A stretch of 64,000 nt of DNA from Henckelia pumila (lineage: Eukaryota > Streptophyta > Magnoliopsida > Lamiales > Gesneriaceae), in assembly GCF_033568475.1 (NCBI RefSeq), contig NC_133121.1, positions 7,254,001-7,318,000 of the forward strand, in the 5' to 3' direction. The notes under the pieces are model-generated. The model saw only the letters and a list, made by a program, of their open reading frames with translations, ran no database searches and had not been told where the DNA came from. A program made the position numbers and the translations under genes. Positions 1 to 12,196 of this stretch are shown piece by piece. The stretch's first letter is position 1, and every line of letters starts with the position of its first letter.

Positions 1-2
1 GA

Positions 3-95
3 GATGCTTTTGACATTACAATTGATGGTGTGTTGCGGATGTTCAAGGAGCAAAAGGGGTCGATGAATGCAACAATTGGAGTAATAAAGAGTTGA
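3..95 (+). CDS. possible 3' end of an unidentified protein-coding gene
   Basis: An open frame enters from the left edge and ends at a TGA at 93-95, giving 30 residues that end in MNATIGVIKS. The composition is protein-like (DAFDITIDGVLRMFKEQ) and the DNA after the stop becomes AT-rich, as expected for a 3' UTR. No domain can be recognised in so short a piece. It could be the last exon of a plus-strand gene lying outside the window, or simply a chance open frame. It matters because, if real, it limits how far the minus-strand HOS15-like gene can extend to the left. Confidence 0.3.
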   Translation, partial: DAFDITIDGVLRMFKEQKGSMNATIGVIKS

Positions 96-1624
96 GAATT
101 GTGTGAAAATCATCACACGTCTCAAAGTTGTTGCTTGTATTTTTTACTTTAGAAAGCATAGATTCTTTCTCATGTGGTGTTGTATAAAGTTGACATACGT
201 TTCGATATACATGTAACATGTTCTTGAAATGAAACTCGAGAATTTTTATGGGAGCATTCTCGATTTTGTGTTTTAGTTCAAATACTATGAGACTCTACGA
301 GCTTATGATTTTTTTTTTTTGAATTTCCAATAATTCTTTCATTCTATCGATTGATTTATTATGTTGAAAAGGGAACAAGAAAAATCTGATGATTGGTAAA
401 GTAAAGTGATGTTCCCAACTTTTGAGAAAGATCGATGTTTCCGGATAAAACAAATGGATTTATTCCTTTAAAAGGCATGAATGACCTAGCATACCAAGAA
501 ATAAGGGATTAATTAACAAGATTTCAGGAAGCGGTATTTGTTTAATATTATTTTTCTTATTATGGATCGGTGGTGTTTTCTTTTTCTTTTTATTTCTTTC
601 TTTTTTTACGAGTTTTTTGATCGGTGGCATTTGTTTTATTTTATTTGCAAGTATATTCATACATGGTATTTGTTTATTTTAATGTTTTTACATATGTAAA
701 TGAATGAATAACCTAAAAACACAAAATTCGAATTTTTTTTTTTACTCAAAAAAGAAAATTTTCGAAATTGTGTCTAAAATTCTAAATGGACGGATTAGGG
801 AAAACTGGAAAAGGTCAATTTCTTTGGTGTTTTTGTTTATTTTAAACGTGGAAAACCAATTTCGAATCAGTCAAACAAATCGATTTCTTTCTTAATTTGT
901 TTTTTTTTTCTCTATTTCACCACATTACGGCGATATCCCTTTGCTGGCACATTAGACTTCGTTCGGGGTTGAAATTCGTTATGGATTTGCAGATTTCAAG
1001 ATATTTAACATAAATTTATGACCGAAATTATTCCTGAGATTCTCTCACAACAGTTTCTGTATCATAGATTAATTTTATGTGACGAGATCGAAAAATAAAA
1101 AGTACTCAAATATGGTCTTGACCGTCTCACAAGAAACTTACTCAATAAAAGATTCCCGGTTGGCCAACTAAGTACGATGTGTAGTTGGTTTATGAAGTAC
1201 TTAAACCATAGACTGATAGAAGTATTTCATAAACAATAAACCAATACAGAATACACATCTGACTCTCTGTGTATACAAATATATACATATACATGAACAT
1301 ATGCATATAGATATGTTTGTGTGGGGTATTTAAGTGTATGCATGATGACTGATGATGCCCAAAATCACTTCTAACCAAACATTTGTACAACAGCGTTCTT
1401 TGCTCGAGCAACAAACAAAAAATTGTAACTAGATCGAAAAAGGCGGCTTCAAATTTGAATCTCTAAACCAAGAAACAAGAACAAACGAATAAAGTCACCC
1501 AAGTTAGATTTAACCCAAAACAATACATTTTTCCTCGTGTCAGATTTCTAGGTTCAAACACAGTCATTCATTTTTAACCTCAGCAACTGTATCTTTACAT
1601 GCACTTCTCTATCCCTTTATATCC
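96..1624. other. AT-rich intergenic stretch, no gene seen
   Basis: About 1.5 kb of AT-rich DNA with poly-T and poly-A runs. I looked on the minus strand for WD40 exons that should follow the HOS15-like LisH exons and saw none. A segment near 1110-1145 (GACCGTCTCACAAGAAAC) resembles the dispersed 'GAGACGGTCTC' repeat family found elsewhere in the window. Confidence 0.6.
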
Positions 1625-3682
1625 CTAGCGTTTTTTAGTATTATCTTTACCTTTCTTATCAGTAACTCTGCCAGTTGCTCCAACTGTTGCTCGATCCAAC
1701 TTCCTTTCTCTGGCCTCTTGTTTACTGTCCCTTTTGTTCTTAACAATTTTATATAGCTCCTCGGCATCCTTTGTGATGAGATCTAATGGTTGTAAAAATG
1801 CGAAGTTATGTTCAACGTCGTCGTCATTCTCAGCCTGATAAGCAAGCAATGACATTAATCCACATAAAACACGTCCTTCTATGGACCATAAAATAATTCG
1901 AGATGAGTTATGTGACTGCTAACATTAGTAACATTTGCTTCCATTTCCACGAATTGAAGTCCTTTTTGCACAACTTTAACTAAAGATCCAGGTGGAACCA
2001 AATTGCCATCAATCGAGGATTTGTCGAGACCAGACTCAAATCCAAAAGTAAAAGCAGCATGTGTAAATCCTATGAAAAAAAAATCATGCGAAGAAATCAG
2101 CAAAGATGGCATCGAAAGGCAGACATGGGAAAACCACCCTTTGACGCAAATGCATTTGGTCTCATCCCTTACCATAAAAACTCAAATGCTGTCCAACACG
2201 CTTTAATTGCTAGACGTTTAAGGCAAGAAATAATAGGAAGCATCAAATCATTTAACGAATACAGACATAAAAATTTTGAAAAAACTGTAGATAATAAACA
2301 AAAAAGGAAAGGAGCACACATTATCGCCGGGCAGAGTGGATCAACAATTTCTAGGAAAAGGAGCAAGTCAATAGAGTTCTTCTGAGGGTGAAAGTTAAAG
2401 TTTTAGAACCATTACACACAGATTTTTAATCTTTTTCCACTTGGGGAGGAGCAACTGCCACCATCACCCCAGCTGGATCCGCTCCCTGTGACCAGAATAA
2501 TTTGTGTTAACAAAATGAACTCTCTGAGGTAATCTCACATAAGGGGAGCGTTACAAAGCAACATCCTTCTATGTCTCGCATCCGACGAGAACGACGTCGT
2601 ACAGCCAACAGCATCATTAAATTGGATGCCTGGATATTGAATTCAGGCTCTTAAAATATTATACAGTTTTTGTCTTCGTACCACCTTCTTGTTAAAGTGT
2701 GAGATGAAGTGAGCAAAAAACTCATTTTTCATTATCGAATAATACCGGAGTAAAAAGTCTGAAATGGTTAATATACAACTCAAGTAGCAAACTAACCTAA
2801 CTACGTAACGGTAACGTGTAAAAGGTGAAAAAATGTAATAAACAAAACACGCTTCTATAACTAACATAACCAACACTTCTAAGCATCAAGAATCATACCT
2901 CAAAGAACACCTAAAAATTACAGAAGCTTGATGATATGATAATTTCTAAAAATTTCCTCGATCTAACACTCGAAAGTCTAAAGATAACTATAAAAAACCT
3001 GTGAATGCACAAATTTACACAACTAACTTATAAGACCAGAGCGAGGAGACAACCACATCGGAATAAATCCATTCGAAACATAAACAAATATGTTCAAATC
3101 TATTTAAACTTGAGCCACAATAGAAATCTGCCATCCGGAAATTTATTACATATACATATGTGTGTTTTTGTAGTTCTCCGTGACCAATTATACTTTATAG
3201 GTTATAGGCTATAGGTCAAAATGGAGATAAAAAAAGGGTACAAAATTTAAGAATATTTTCTCAGCGAGTGGCTCCCTCTTCTGGTTCCCTCTTCCAAGAC
3301 GAGCAGAAAATACTCCCGATTGACTTCAAAGAGCAACGATTCATTTCGAAAACAAGAAAAAAAAACTACAGCTAAGTCGCAAAATCTTTCACAAGCAGAA
3401 CTAAATCAGTTTAAACAAAAGCATATATTCAAAGAAAACAAGAAACGGCGGGGGAGGAAGGGGTGTTGAAACTAAAACATAAACCATAGATTTTGAAAAT
3501 AGTTCACGTCCCAAGAAGACATAAATTTCAAACCAAACAACCATTAATCGCCTACAAGATAGGGTAAAAACTTATAGATGCATATATACTGAGAAAGAAC
3601 TGAATCCGGAAGACAACACACCTGATTCTTGAAGATAACGGTAAACCAGATAATTCAGCTCAACGGACGTGATTGACTCCAT
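1625..3682 (-). CDS. HOS15/TBL1-like LisH protein, apparently lacking the WD40 domain
   Basis: Three exons can be read on the minus strand: 3682-3622, 2069-1924 and 1834-1625. All have GT/AG borders and matching phases, giving 138 residues. The N-terminus (MESITSVELNYLVYRYLQES) and the next exon (FTHAAFTFGFESG, SSIDGNLVPPGSLVKVVQKG) match the LisH region of plant HOS15 and animal TBL1, and exon 3 continues the family motif (FLQPLDLITKD) into a charged Lys/Arg tail ending at TAG 1627-1625. Family members are WD40 proteins of about 600 residues that act with histone deacetylases in nuclear corepressors; LisH mediates oligomerisation. Here the eight WD40 repeats are not seen. Exon 3 also holds a good donor (AAG|GTAAAG, exon end 1651), so a long intron leading out of the window is the alternative. 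Either a truncated duplicate or a LisH-only small protein is possible. Confidence 0.7.
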
Positions 3683-3789
3683 TGCTTAAGAGAAAAAAGC
3701 TTGAAATCAACGGCTCCAGGACACTTAAATTTGAGAATCCGAACAAACCCGCGACCGATTTTGCGAGTCTCCGCAGAATTGGGGATGAC

Positions 3790-4060
3790 ATTTATAGGTG
3801 TTCACGCGGAAGAATACGAAACGTACCGCGCGTGACTTTGCAGTTCCTATACGGCTATACGTTCTCTTTCTAGGCGTTCTTCTTGCCGGGCCATGTTCGG
3901 CTTTAAAACACAATGTAGAATTGGGCCTCGTCAATTTTCGAGTTTTACACGTGAAAGTGTTAGGCTGTTAGCCCATAAAAATTAATTTCTCAGCCTAATT
4001 AATGCCCCGTCAAAAATGGAAGCTTTAAGCTAAAACAAATTGGGCCCAAGCCCAAGGCAT
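3790..4060 (-). promoter_or_regulatory. promoter of the HOS15-like gene: TATA box and GGGCCCA (site II-like) motifs
   Basis: On the minus strand a TATA box (CTATAAAT, about 3790-3797) lies roughly 110 bases upstream of the proposed ATG at 3682. Further upstream are TTGGGCCTCG-type and TTGGGCCCAAGCCCAA motifs (about 3921-3930 and 4040-4056, read on plus). GGGCCC/GGCCCA elements are known TCP-binding 'site II' motifs in plant housekeeping promoters. Their presence suggests that the promoter of this reduced gene is still conserved. Confidence 0.5.
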
Positions 4061-6072
4061 AAAATTGGGTCTGAGGTGGATAACTGTTTCGATAAACCAA
4101 CCCATATGTATCTATCAAACAGCGCACACAAAATCTTTTGAAATCATCAAACAATTTGATTTTTCCCAAGCATGAAAAAATATTACTTTTTACTATATAT
4201 ATGGATCAGATCGATAAGTCTTACGAATAAATATATTTGTGAAACAATCACACAAGAGACCTACCCATGATATACTTTAGTCCCTAGTTTAAACTAGTCT
4301 ATTTTTCACCCGAAACAACTAAACCTACTGAATATTGCTTTGCTCCGATGGTATCCTACGTGCTCATTTGGTAATATGTGCTTGTATAATCTATTTTTAA
4401 CGAAAACACAAAAAATGTTAAAATAAAAATTTTTAAAAAATGACGTTTTCGTAAATAAATAGTCACGAGGTTTTGTTTCTCAGCGTATCCACTCCCATGC
4501 TCGAGTTAGAAGGGTACACAGCGAGAGCAAAGATATAATATGGTAAATTAAAGCGAACTGATAACTCGTCAACATTACCCCCTACTTGTCAAGCTTACTT
4601 TTTTTTCTGATGAAGACAATGGGCCTGTGGTTTGTAATTGAGGTGACACGGGGGGATCGAAGTCCATTAGCCTACTTGCTTCAAAGTCATTAGCGAGCTT
4701 TCATTTAGAGAAGGCCTTCTTATGGTTTATGGGTTCTAAAGTAAAGCCCATATGTTGCCTTGGACCTTCAATTCAGATCAACTTTATATTTGTGTGTTTT
4801 GTACAAATCAAAATATCCCCTGATTTTTTTTTAACATAATTTCCTTTATTAAATTATACATGGTTTTTTCCATATGTTTGAGCCAAATTTGTGGGACTCT
4901 AGTCTCTGTATATCACAAGAAAATGTGGAAAGATATAAATCTGGATTTGAAAGAATTCAATTCGTAAATATTGTGTTATCACAATCTCAAACCTGAAGAT
5001 TCCCAGTTTATATTCCTTGCATTTTTAATTTTTTTTTTAAAAAAAAATAACAAAAAACAATGTCCCCACTAAGCAGGGATATTTTTTTTAGTTTATTTTA
5101 GTTTAGTTTGCTGCCACCTTTCATTTAAACAGCGCAGTCTACAGTGTAGGGTGGAAGCATTATCAAGAAATGTACTCCAAATTCAGTAAAAATATGCTCT
5201 ATTTTGATTGGACCCTTTAATTCAACCAACTACCACTTGCTCATTTTAGGGTAATTCAAAATCCTCCTCTACATCACTTCTCTTTTCAAAGCTGTTTTCA
5301 TTTATTCATTGCCTTTATTGTATTCAGCCAACCTTTTTAGAAATGCATATTTGAATACGATTCCATAAATTTATATATATAATAATCAACAAATTCTTCA
5401 AGGAAGAAAACGAAAACGAATTTTGTATTTACTTCGTTTGGATGAAATTTGAATCAATTAGTTCAATGCATTTTAAATGATTAAATTCATAAAAGTAAAG
5501 CCAAGAAAAGCGTGCCCACTTTGCAGTGTATTCATTCGAACAGAGCCAAGGGATAAGAATAATCACAAAAGCATATTCAAATATTTCAGCCAATGGGAAT
5601 AGGAGGCGAGTCTTGTCCCACAATTCAGTCCACTTCTTTTTTGTTTTTGTTTTTTTTTTTGGTCTTGCTTTCAGTTCCCCTTCAAATCATTAAACTTCCC
5701 CGGGGTTCTTAGCCCTTTTTTAACCAAAACAAAATTCAAGAATGAACCCATAAATTGAAACAAAATTTAATATTATTTATGTATTTATATTAAGAAAAAG
5801 AAAACTAGAGATGAGAGAGCACAAAATTCACATGGATTTGATTGGAATTTAATTTAATTTAATCTCTCTTCTTTTTTTTCCCCATTGGATTTTGCATTTT
5901 TCTATTGCAACGTTTCCCCCCTCAGTCGTCTCCTCGAAACCACCTTCTTTTTTACCTAATCTGTACACAACGAACTAGAAACAAAGATCGTTTCTTTCTT
6001 TCTCCCCAGGCACCTAACATTAGGCCATTTCTGGATTTCATTTCTGGCAAAGGATAAGTTAACAACAAGAAC
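4061..6072. other. intergenic stretch, no gene seen
   Basis: AT-rich sequence with poly-T runs (near 5020-5050 and 5650). A degraded copy of the 'GAGACGG' family lies about 4185-4270 (GGATCAGATCGATAAGTC ... CACAAGAGACC). The stretch just left of 6072 should be the 3' UTR of the MYB gene. I see no coding exon. Confidence 0.5.
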
Positions 6073-7137
6073 TCAATCGATTCTGCTGATTCCAACGCGA
6101 TTGATGGTGGGATTCCTCAGTCTCTCGTTGGCATTGGCTTGTTGCATGCACATCCCCATCTGCTGAACCTGCTGCTGAATCTGCTGTTGAATGTAATGCT
6201 GATGCTGCTGATGCTGATGTTGATGGTGGAAAATTTGGTTTTGATGCTGCTCCAATCCCATCATATAGTTCCTCACCTCTGTTTTTATCATCTCCTGCAT
6301 CACGGCCATCAGTTCCGCGCTGAATGGCGTGAACACCTTGTCCTGCTGCGGCATCTGAACCGCCAACGGAGGAGTGGCCGCCGCAGCGACGGATAAGGGC
6401 TTAGGCGACGCTGCCAAAGAAAGCAGAGGCGTCGGCGTCGGAGGCGGCGGTGGAGTTTGGTTCCTTTTCGGCTCAGTCAAGTCGATCTTGTCACTGGTTG
6501 ACTCAGATGAATCCGACCCCGGAAGAGAGAGGCTAAGACTCGTCGGAGGATCGCCGCCGGCGGATCCCACTTCAAGTTTCCTCGGCGAGACGGCGCCGGG
6601 TCTCGCCACGGGTTTAAACAAATTGGACCCGGACACCACCGGCAAACTGGAGTCGCTGACATCAGAGCAGGACGGGCTGCCGGGGCTGAAGTAAACGGGT
6701 AGGCCCGACCCGTCGCTGACGGATCTCTTCAACGGCGGCTGCTCATGGTGAATCTCGAAATCCGAGAAACTGCTATCACCACCGCCCTCATCGCACTTGC
6801 GCTTGAGGGTGGAGTTCCAGTGATTCTTGATGGCGTTATCGGTCCGACCCGAGAGCAGACGGGCTATGGTGGCCCATTTGTTCCCGAACTTGGCATGAGC
6901 CCGAATGATGATCCGATCCTCCTCCGGGCTGAAAGCCCGATGCTCCACCTGAGGAGAGAGCTGATTACACCACCTGAGGCGGCAGCTCTTCCCCGAACGG
7001 CCGACGATGGATTTGCTGATAAGGGACCAGTTCCGGGGGCCGTGCTTCTGCACCAGATGCTGTAGAAGGTCGTCTTCTTCGGGGCTCCACGGACCCTTGA
7101 TGCGATCCGTATCCGTTTTATGGATATTCGCTGCCAT
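6073..7137 (-). CDS. MYB44-like: R2R3-MYB transcription factor, subgroup 22 (MYB44/70/73/77 type)
   Basis: Single-exon gene of 354 residues. The R2 repeat (about residues 13-62, KGPWSPEEDDLL, GRSGKSCRLRW) and R3 repeat (about 65-112, FSPEEDRIIIRAHAKFGNKW, GRTDNAIKNHWNS) bind DNA. Subgroup 22 markers follow: a YFSPGSPSCSDVSDSS block near residue 155, an LxLxL EAR repression motif (TSLSLSLPG) near residue 200, and a conserved FSAELMAVMQEMIKTEVRNYM-type helix near 271-293. A His/Gln-rich tract precedes the C-terminus. It is nuclear and in Arabidopsis the group modulates ABA, auxin and stress responses, with SP sites phosphorylated by MAP kinases. Lack of introns is normal for the subgroup. It is somewhat longer than the roughly 300-320 residue Arabidopsis members, mainly in the Pro- and Gln-rich linkers. 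The start fits the family N-terminus. Confidence 0.95.
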   Translation of the reverse strand: MAANIHKTDTDRIKGPWSPEEDDLLQHLVQKHGPRNWSLISKSIVGRSGKSCRLRWCNQLSPQVEHRAFSPEEDRIIIRAHAKFGNKWATIARLLSGRTDNAIKNHWNSTLKRKCDEGGGDSSFSDFEIHHEQPPLKRSVSDGSGLPVYFSPGSPSCSDVSDSSLPVVSGSNLFKPVARPGAVSPRKLEVGSAGGDPPTSLSLSLPGSDSSESTSDKIDLTEPKRNQTPPPPPTPTPLLSLAASPKPLSVAAAATPPLAVQMPQQDKVFTPFSAELMAVMQEMIKTEVRNYMMGLEQHQNQIFHHQHQHQQHQHYIQQQIQQQVQQMGMCMQQANANERLRNPTINRVGISRID

Positions 7138-7204
7138 TTTCCCCGAGAAATGGAGAAGGAGAACTAATTCTGAATTTGGATTGGAACGACCAGGAGTGGA
7201 GATA

Positions 7205-7350
7205 ATTTATATGAGAGAAGAGGATAACGGGTGACCGGAGTAGCCGGTGGATTTCGAGGGGCGTTATGGGCTGTGCATGGGGGGAAACAAATGGATGAAG
7301 CGGTTGAAATATATCCAGTGGGATACAGCTGGATAACGGACACGCGTCAC
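7205..7350 (-). promoter_or_regulatory. MYB promoter: TATA box and CE3-like ABA coupling element
   Basis: On the minus strand TCATATAAA (7207-7214) lies about 70 bases upstream of the ATG and is a plausible TATA box. ACGCGTGTC (7339-7347, minus strand) is identical to the core of the CE3 coupling element known from ABA-responsive promoters, which fits the ABA/stress role of subgroup 22 MYBs. A second ACGT-type motif (GCTGACGTGGCGC, about 8877-8889) lies 1.75 kb upstream. Function is inferred from motif identity only. Confidence 0.45.
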
Positions 7351-10300
7351 ATCCCAGCTCTTCACTATTATTTCTACATATATATATTTTTTTCTTTCTA
7401 TAACTAATACTATAAAAAAAATAAAATTAAAATCATTTTAATTTTTTTCTATTTTATGAATCCCCAAAACATATATTTTTGAAGACAGATTGCTTTTTTT
7501 TATTTTATTTTTGAAAATGAAGACAGATTGTTATGTAGATATTTATTTAATTGTTTGTTTTTAAAGATATGACATTTTTACAACTGGCTTGGTAGCTCTA
7601 ATTAACCTTTTGTGGTAACTCCTACTTTGCTTTTAGTGGCGTAACCTTCACACTCCCAACCTTTTGCCTCATTCTACCTAAACTTGCTTTATCTTTCCAA
7701 TAAATTTAAAATAAATAAGTAAAAAAAAAATTGAATTTTAAAATGTAAGTTTAATGTTGAATCTTCGGTCAGCCCTTATTCCTCGAGAAATATAGTTTGC
7801 ACAGGAACATAGAATTATTCAAACTATTGAATTATGGAAAATAATCATCCATTTGTCATTTTCAACCAAATTGTTAAGTCTAAGTCGTTGCAACTTCAAC
7901 AATAAATATACTGTTTGATATTAGTTCAAAAGTCAAAATATAGTTAAAGAAGAATCCAAAAATAGTTATGCTTTGATACCAAGGGATAATGGCTGTTTTA
8001 CTATTATTTTTTATCCTATAATTCGCGTAGGTTCATTTTAATATAATTTTTTTGTTCAAAGAATTACTTTTTTTTTACATGGAATTTATATATGATCAGT
8101 TTTTCGTAATATATAAAATATATTAGGATCATGAAACTCGAATAGTATATATGGTATGGTGCTTTGATGGCATTCTTGGTTATTGCTACTTATCTCTTTG
8201 GTGTCCAATAATACCAAACTAAAATTCAAAAACAAGAGTTTGGTCTCCATTGTCCTTGTTTTGGCAGTTGTAGACTGCCGCGTTTGAATAGCCTTTTTTG
8301 TTAAATAACTAAACGACATTTCACTTACTTTCGATTTTTTTTTTTTCTAGAAATTTTCCAAAATTTATTATTCTTCAATTAAATCTCAAAAAAAAATTAC
8401 GACCAATAAAATTACATTTCATTCAAGCTTTGGTCAAGTAATTTATCGGCCATGTATTTGGATCTTAGACAACCAAAATCCAAAATCTTAAACCGAGAAA
8501 TACAACTGGATTTAATAATTGATAAATGGCACACAAAATCAAAAGATAAGATCTTTTATTCGCAACTGTTACGATATATATATAAATTTAAAAACTACCA
8601 ATTATCTTAAAACAGACAGAAGATAATAAAATAGCCCATCAGCTTTGACCATTGCACACATTGAGAGAGAGAAGGGGGACGAAAAAAAAAAGGAAAAAAA
8701 AAAAAAAAAAAAAAAGGGGGCCAGCCTGGAGAGCATTTCCTTTTTCCTTTCGAAAGCAACATTTTTATAATTTTCTTTAAACTAAAAAATTAATAATAAT
8801 AATAAAAGGAGTTGGAATATTTTCTATTATTTCCTGGAAACAATAATATAATAGAAAATAAACGGCCGCACGGAAGCGCTGACGTGGCGCAAAACGACAA
8901 GATTTGTCGCCGAATCGGAAGGCGAATCATTTCTGCAATCCTGTCAGTCCAGCCTGTAATTTCTCGTTTAAATTAAGATTTTATAAACGGTCATTATTTT
9001 CCCCCTCTCCGGTCCACCGGTTCTAGCCGGTCGCCCTAACGTCCTCTAACGTTAAAGCTTACCTGTACGGATTCAGGTAATCAAGTCCCACGCTCACGCG
9101 CACGCCTCCCCATGCATTTCTGGGCTGGATATCTATTTTATTAATAATAAAATATTAATATTTTATTACCAATTGTTTAGATTTAGATTAACGTTAATTA
9201 AACCGATGGGTTTAGGGTTGTACGTACTGTCTGCTTTCATAGCTAGGATAGGATACCTCACACACAATGCGTGAATAATAAAAATTGTCAGTAAAATAAA
9301 TAAATATTTTATTGTTTAAAGATGTAATAAATGAAATTAATTGATTTTTTTTTTCAGATTAAAATATCATTCAAAGATCGTATCTATTTCTGTTGCTCGT
9401 ACGTAGTACCCTACGACCCAATCTTTACTCGTGGTTAAGGGAAAGTCACCAAATAAAACAAATTAATAGACGGGGGGGCATTATTATCAAGATTCTCTGG
9501 TTTTTCAGATTTTTATTTTTTGTTTTTGTCTGATTTAAGTTACTTGTTATATACTAAATAATAATAATTGCTGCCTACTTGTTAGCTGTATATGTCCTGC
9601 AAAAAGTACTGTGGGATTCAATAATTAATGAGGATTTGCATAATCTGCGAAGTTAAGACTTGAATGCCCGTTAAAGTAATCTGTTTTCATGCCTCAAGTG
9701 TGGCATCGATCTTTTCTTCGAATTTTGTTATAATGGGATTCAGTCACATCAATTCTCATCGGTCTTGTAAAATCTTCTTTTTCAATATGTTAATTTTAAT
9801 CGGGCTCATAAATTCACGTGATGATTGCAAATCTCTTAAAATTTAAAAAAAAAAAAAAAAGTTTATCTTTAATTCAACTCAAAATAAGTGATTCTTCGTG
9901 TCTATATGAGTACATAATGTGAAGATTATGTGTCATTCGTAAAAACAAACTTTATAGTATAGTTTTATGAGATTAATATTTTATTTGATTTGACACGTAA
10001 AAACTGTCACATTTCATTTGTAATTTTCATCGTAACTAGTTTTAGTAGGAAATGTAATATAAAATTAAGAGTTCTAATTTGTCGGACGAAAAATCAATGG
10101 AAGAGATATAAATTAGCATGAAATAACGATAAAATTCCAATATGGGGAGAGGCATCTGATATATTTACCTTCGGAAGTGAAAATGATGGGTCTTGGTCGT
10201 CCACTCCACTAAAGCGATGTGTGCTTTCATTTTCTACATCTCCCAAACATAAAACAAGGTTCAATTTTATTAGGACCGAGCTAGTGTGTATTTTTGTGTT

Positions 10301-11080
10301 ACTATGCTTTTCTTGGCTTTTTATATCCAGTTGGAAATTTGAAATTGATAAGTCCTTTTTAAGTAATCCCACAATCAAATTATTGTGCGTAACCAGTTAT
10401 AAAAAAAAAAGGGGGAGGGGGGGGGGGGGGGGGTCTTCTGCTCTTTTAAATGTAAAATAAAATATTTAAGTTTTTTAACCTAAAAATTCGATCGAATGTA
10501 AATAGTATTGTATTCGTAAAAACTCTTTCTCCGGTTAGTATATGATATTGATCTCCTTAATTCTCAGCCCGAAACAAAAAAAAAAATTATAATGAAAGTA
10601 TTTTTTTTTACTATATATGAGTCGAGTGGATTACTTATTTCACACATATTAATCAAAAGTGAGACAATCTTACATAAGAATTAATTACCAATATATTTTT
10701 TATTTTGTGATGCATGTGTGATAATTAATAGCACGATTTAAGTCGCAGTGTTTCCCAATGAAAACTCTAAGCGAGATCTTATGTAAAACAGAAGATTATT
10801 ACCTCATTTGTAGAAATTTGAATGGAAATTAAAGTACTCAAAGTATTTTTATGTTTTATGGATCCTATCAATTTCATTTCATGTATACTCAAAAATTTTA
10901 AACATTATATTATTTAATAATTTATAGCATATTGTTTAATAAAAATGTTAAAAATGCATCATCCTCTTTACTAATTTTATCCGGCTAATTATTGTTTTTG
11001 TGCAACGTTTTGGAATCTTGGATTAAACCGTTGCAAAGGGGCACATATTTCAACTAGGAATATGTTATTTGAGGTAATCC
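7351..11080. other. gene-free stretch with simple repeats
   Basis: AT-rich DNA with no convincing exon. It holds a long poly-A run (about 8690-8718), a poly-G run (about 10411-10432) and a locally GC-richer island at about 8865-9120 that is not repeat-like. A weak copy of the dispersed 'GAGACGG' family sits at about 10600-10690. Short open frames at 9664-9846 and 10094-10460 have no recognisable features. Confidence 0.45.
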
Positions 11081-11260
11081 CAACGGTTGGTTTAGTACAT
11101 GCCGCCCGCAGAGTACTACCCTGCGGGTGATGTGTAACCTCATGATTGGTCAAAATTAGTGTATTTCACTTGGATCCCACTAATTTTCACCAATCATGAG
11201 CCGACACGTCACCCGCATGACACTATCCTGCGGGTAGCATCTAATCAACCCCAACTGTTG
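11081..11260. mobile_element. foldback MITE, about 180 bp
   Basis: A long imperfect inverted repeat. The left end (CAACGGTTGG...GCCGCCCGCAG) pairs with the right end (CTGCGGGTAGC...CCCCAACTGTTG), and the inner arms CATGATTGGTCAAAATTAGTG and CACTAATTTTCACCAATCATG pair almost perfectly around a loop of about 16 bases. No coding capacity. I could not define a target duplication, so the superfamily is open. The hairpin could be a source of small RNAs if transcribed. Confidence 0.6.
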
Positions 11261-12191
11261 ATGTAACTTTTGTTCTTCACGTATTTCGAAATATGAACCC
11301 CTGTAGCAGCACACGAATCGATTATAATATTCTTAACTATCTACATGTTCGTTGCAAAGTGGCCTCATACTCGATGATTCATGTCAAAGTTCTGGACTCA
11401 AGTTTAAAAAAAAAAAATTAGTGATATGATAGATATTAGTTGAGTGTAGTTAATAACTTAATATATAAGTTAGAGTGTATTAAAGTTATAATTTCAATTT
11501 CAGTATTCTATTTGCTTAGACTCTATAGGAGAATTCATATATTTGGAGGTCCATTGCAAGAAATTCTAGATTGGATACACGATGAGCAATTTGTTTCTTA
11601 AAGCTGTGATTTACTTTAATTGACTGAACACGCGAAAGACTTTCTTCAAGATTTTGTGCAGCATCATATAAGAATAAATCTCATGATTCCAGTATCCAAA
11701 CTATAACTTTTACTATAATTTAAGAACTATGCAGTGATAAATAAGTTTGAAACGATGGAGCATGCAAGTTTCTTCTTTTTTATATAGACTATCAATTTAA
11801 GTTAAATTGTTTCCATTAGGTTAATAAGATCATGTAATCAATGTATAATACATATATATATTTAATTGATATGATGCCTTCTTTCTTTGATCATAAACGA
11901 CACAAAGTGTGAACTCAGAAAATAGACACAACGGCCCACGAATTAAATACTATGTATTTGTAATGGAACAATATAGTATTATATCTTGTGTACAAACTGT
12001 ATATACCGTTGGCGTTTGAACATTGACTCACATCTCACGTGACAGGGAAGGGTCCTTGGAGTTGCTTCACAATATATTCATCCGGGGAAGGCTTTTCGTA
12101 TTTGTTTATTTATTTGTTATAATAATATTATTATTATAATAACTACTGACTTACAAGTTACAACTACACATTAGACAGTACCTAACACGTA
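11261..12191. other. gene-free AT-rich stretch
   Basis: No exon, RNA gene or clear repeat was recognised between the foldback MITE and the TRIM element. Confidence 0.4.
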
Positions 12192-12196
12192 ACATT

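Noticed and set aside
2059-2385. 108-codon plus-strand open frame (and a 65-codon minus-strand frame at 2169-2366)
   Set aside because: It lies in intron 1 of the HOS15-like gene, overlaps its exon 2 in antisense and shows no recognisable domain; chance frame or unclear relic.
2426-2485. Minus-strand segment after a CAG reading GADPAGVMVAVAPPQVEKD and a stop, like a terminal exon
   Set aside because: Its reading phase does not fit the end of HOS15-like exon 1 and no other upstream exon could be paired with it.
6139-7065. Several plus-strand frames of 75-106 codons
   Set aside because: They are antisense shadows of the GC-rich MYB gene.
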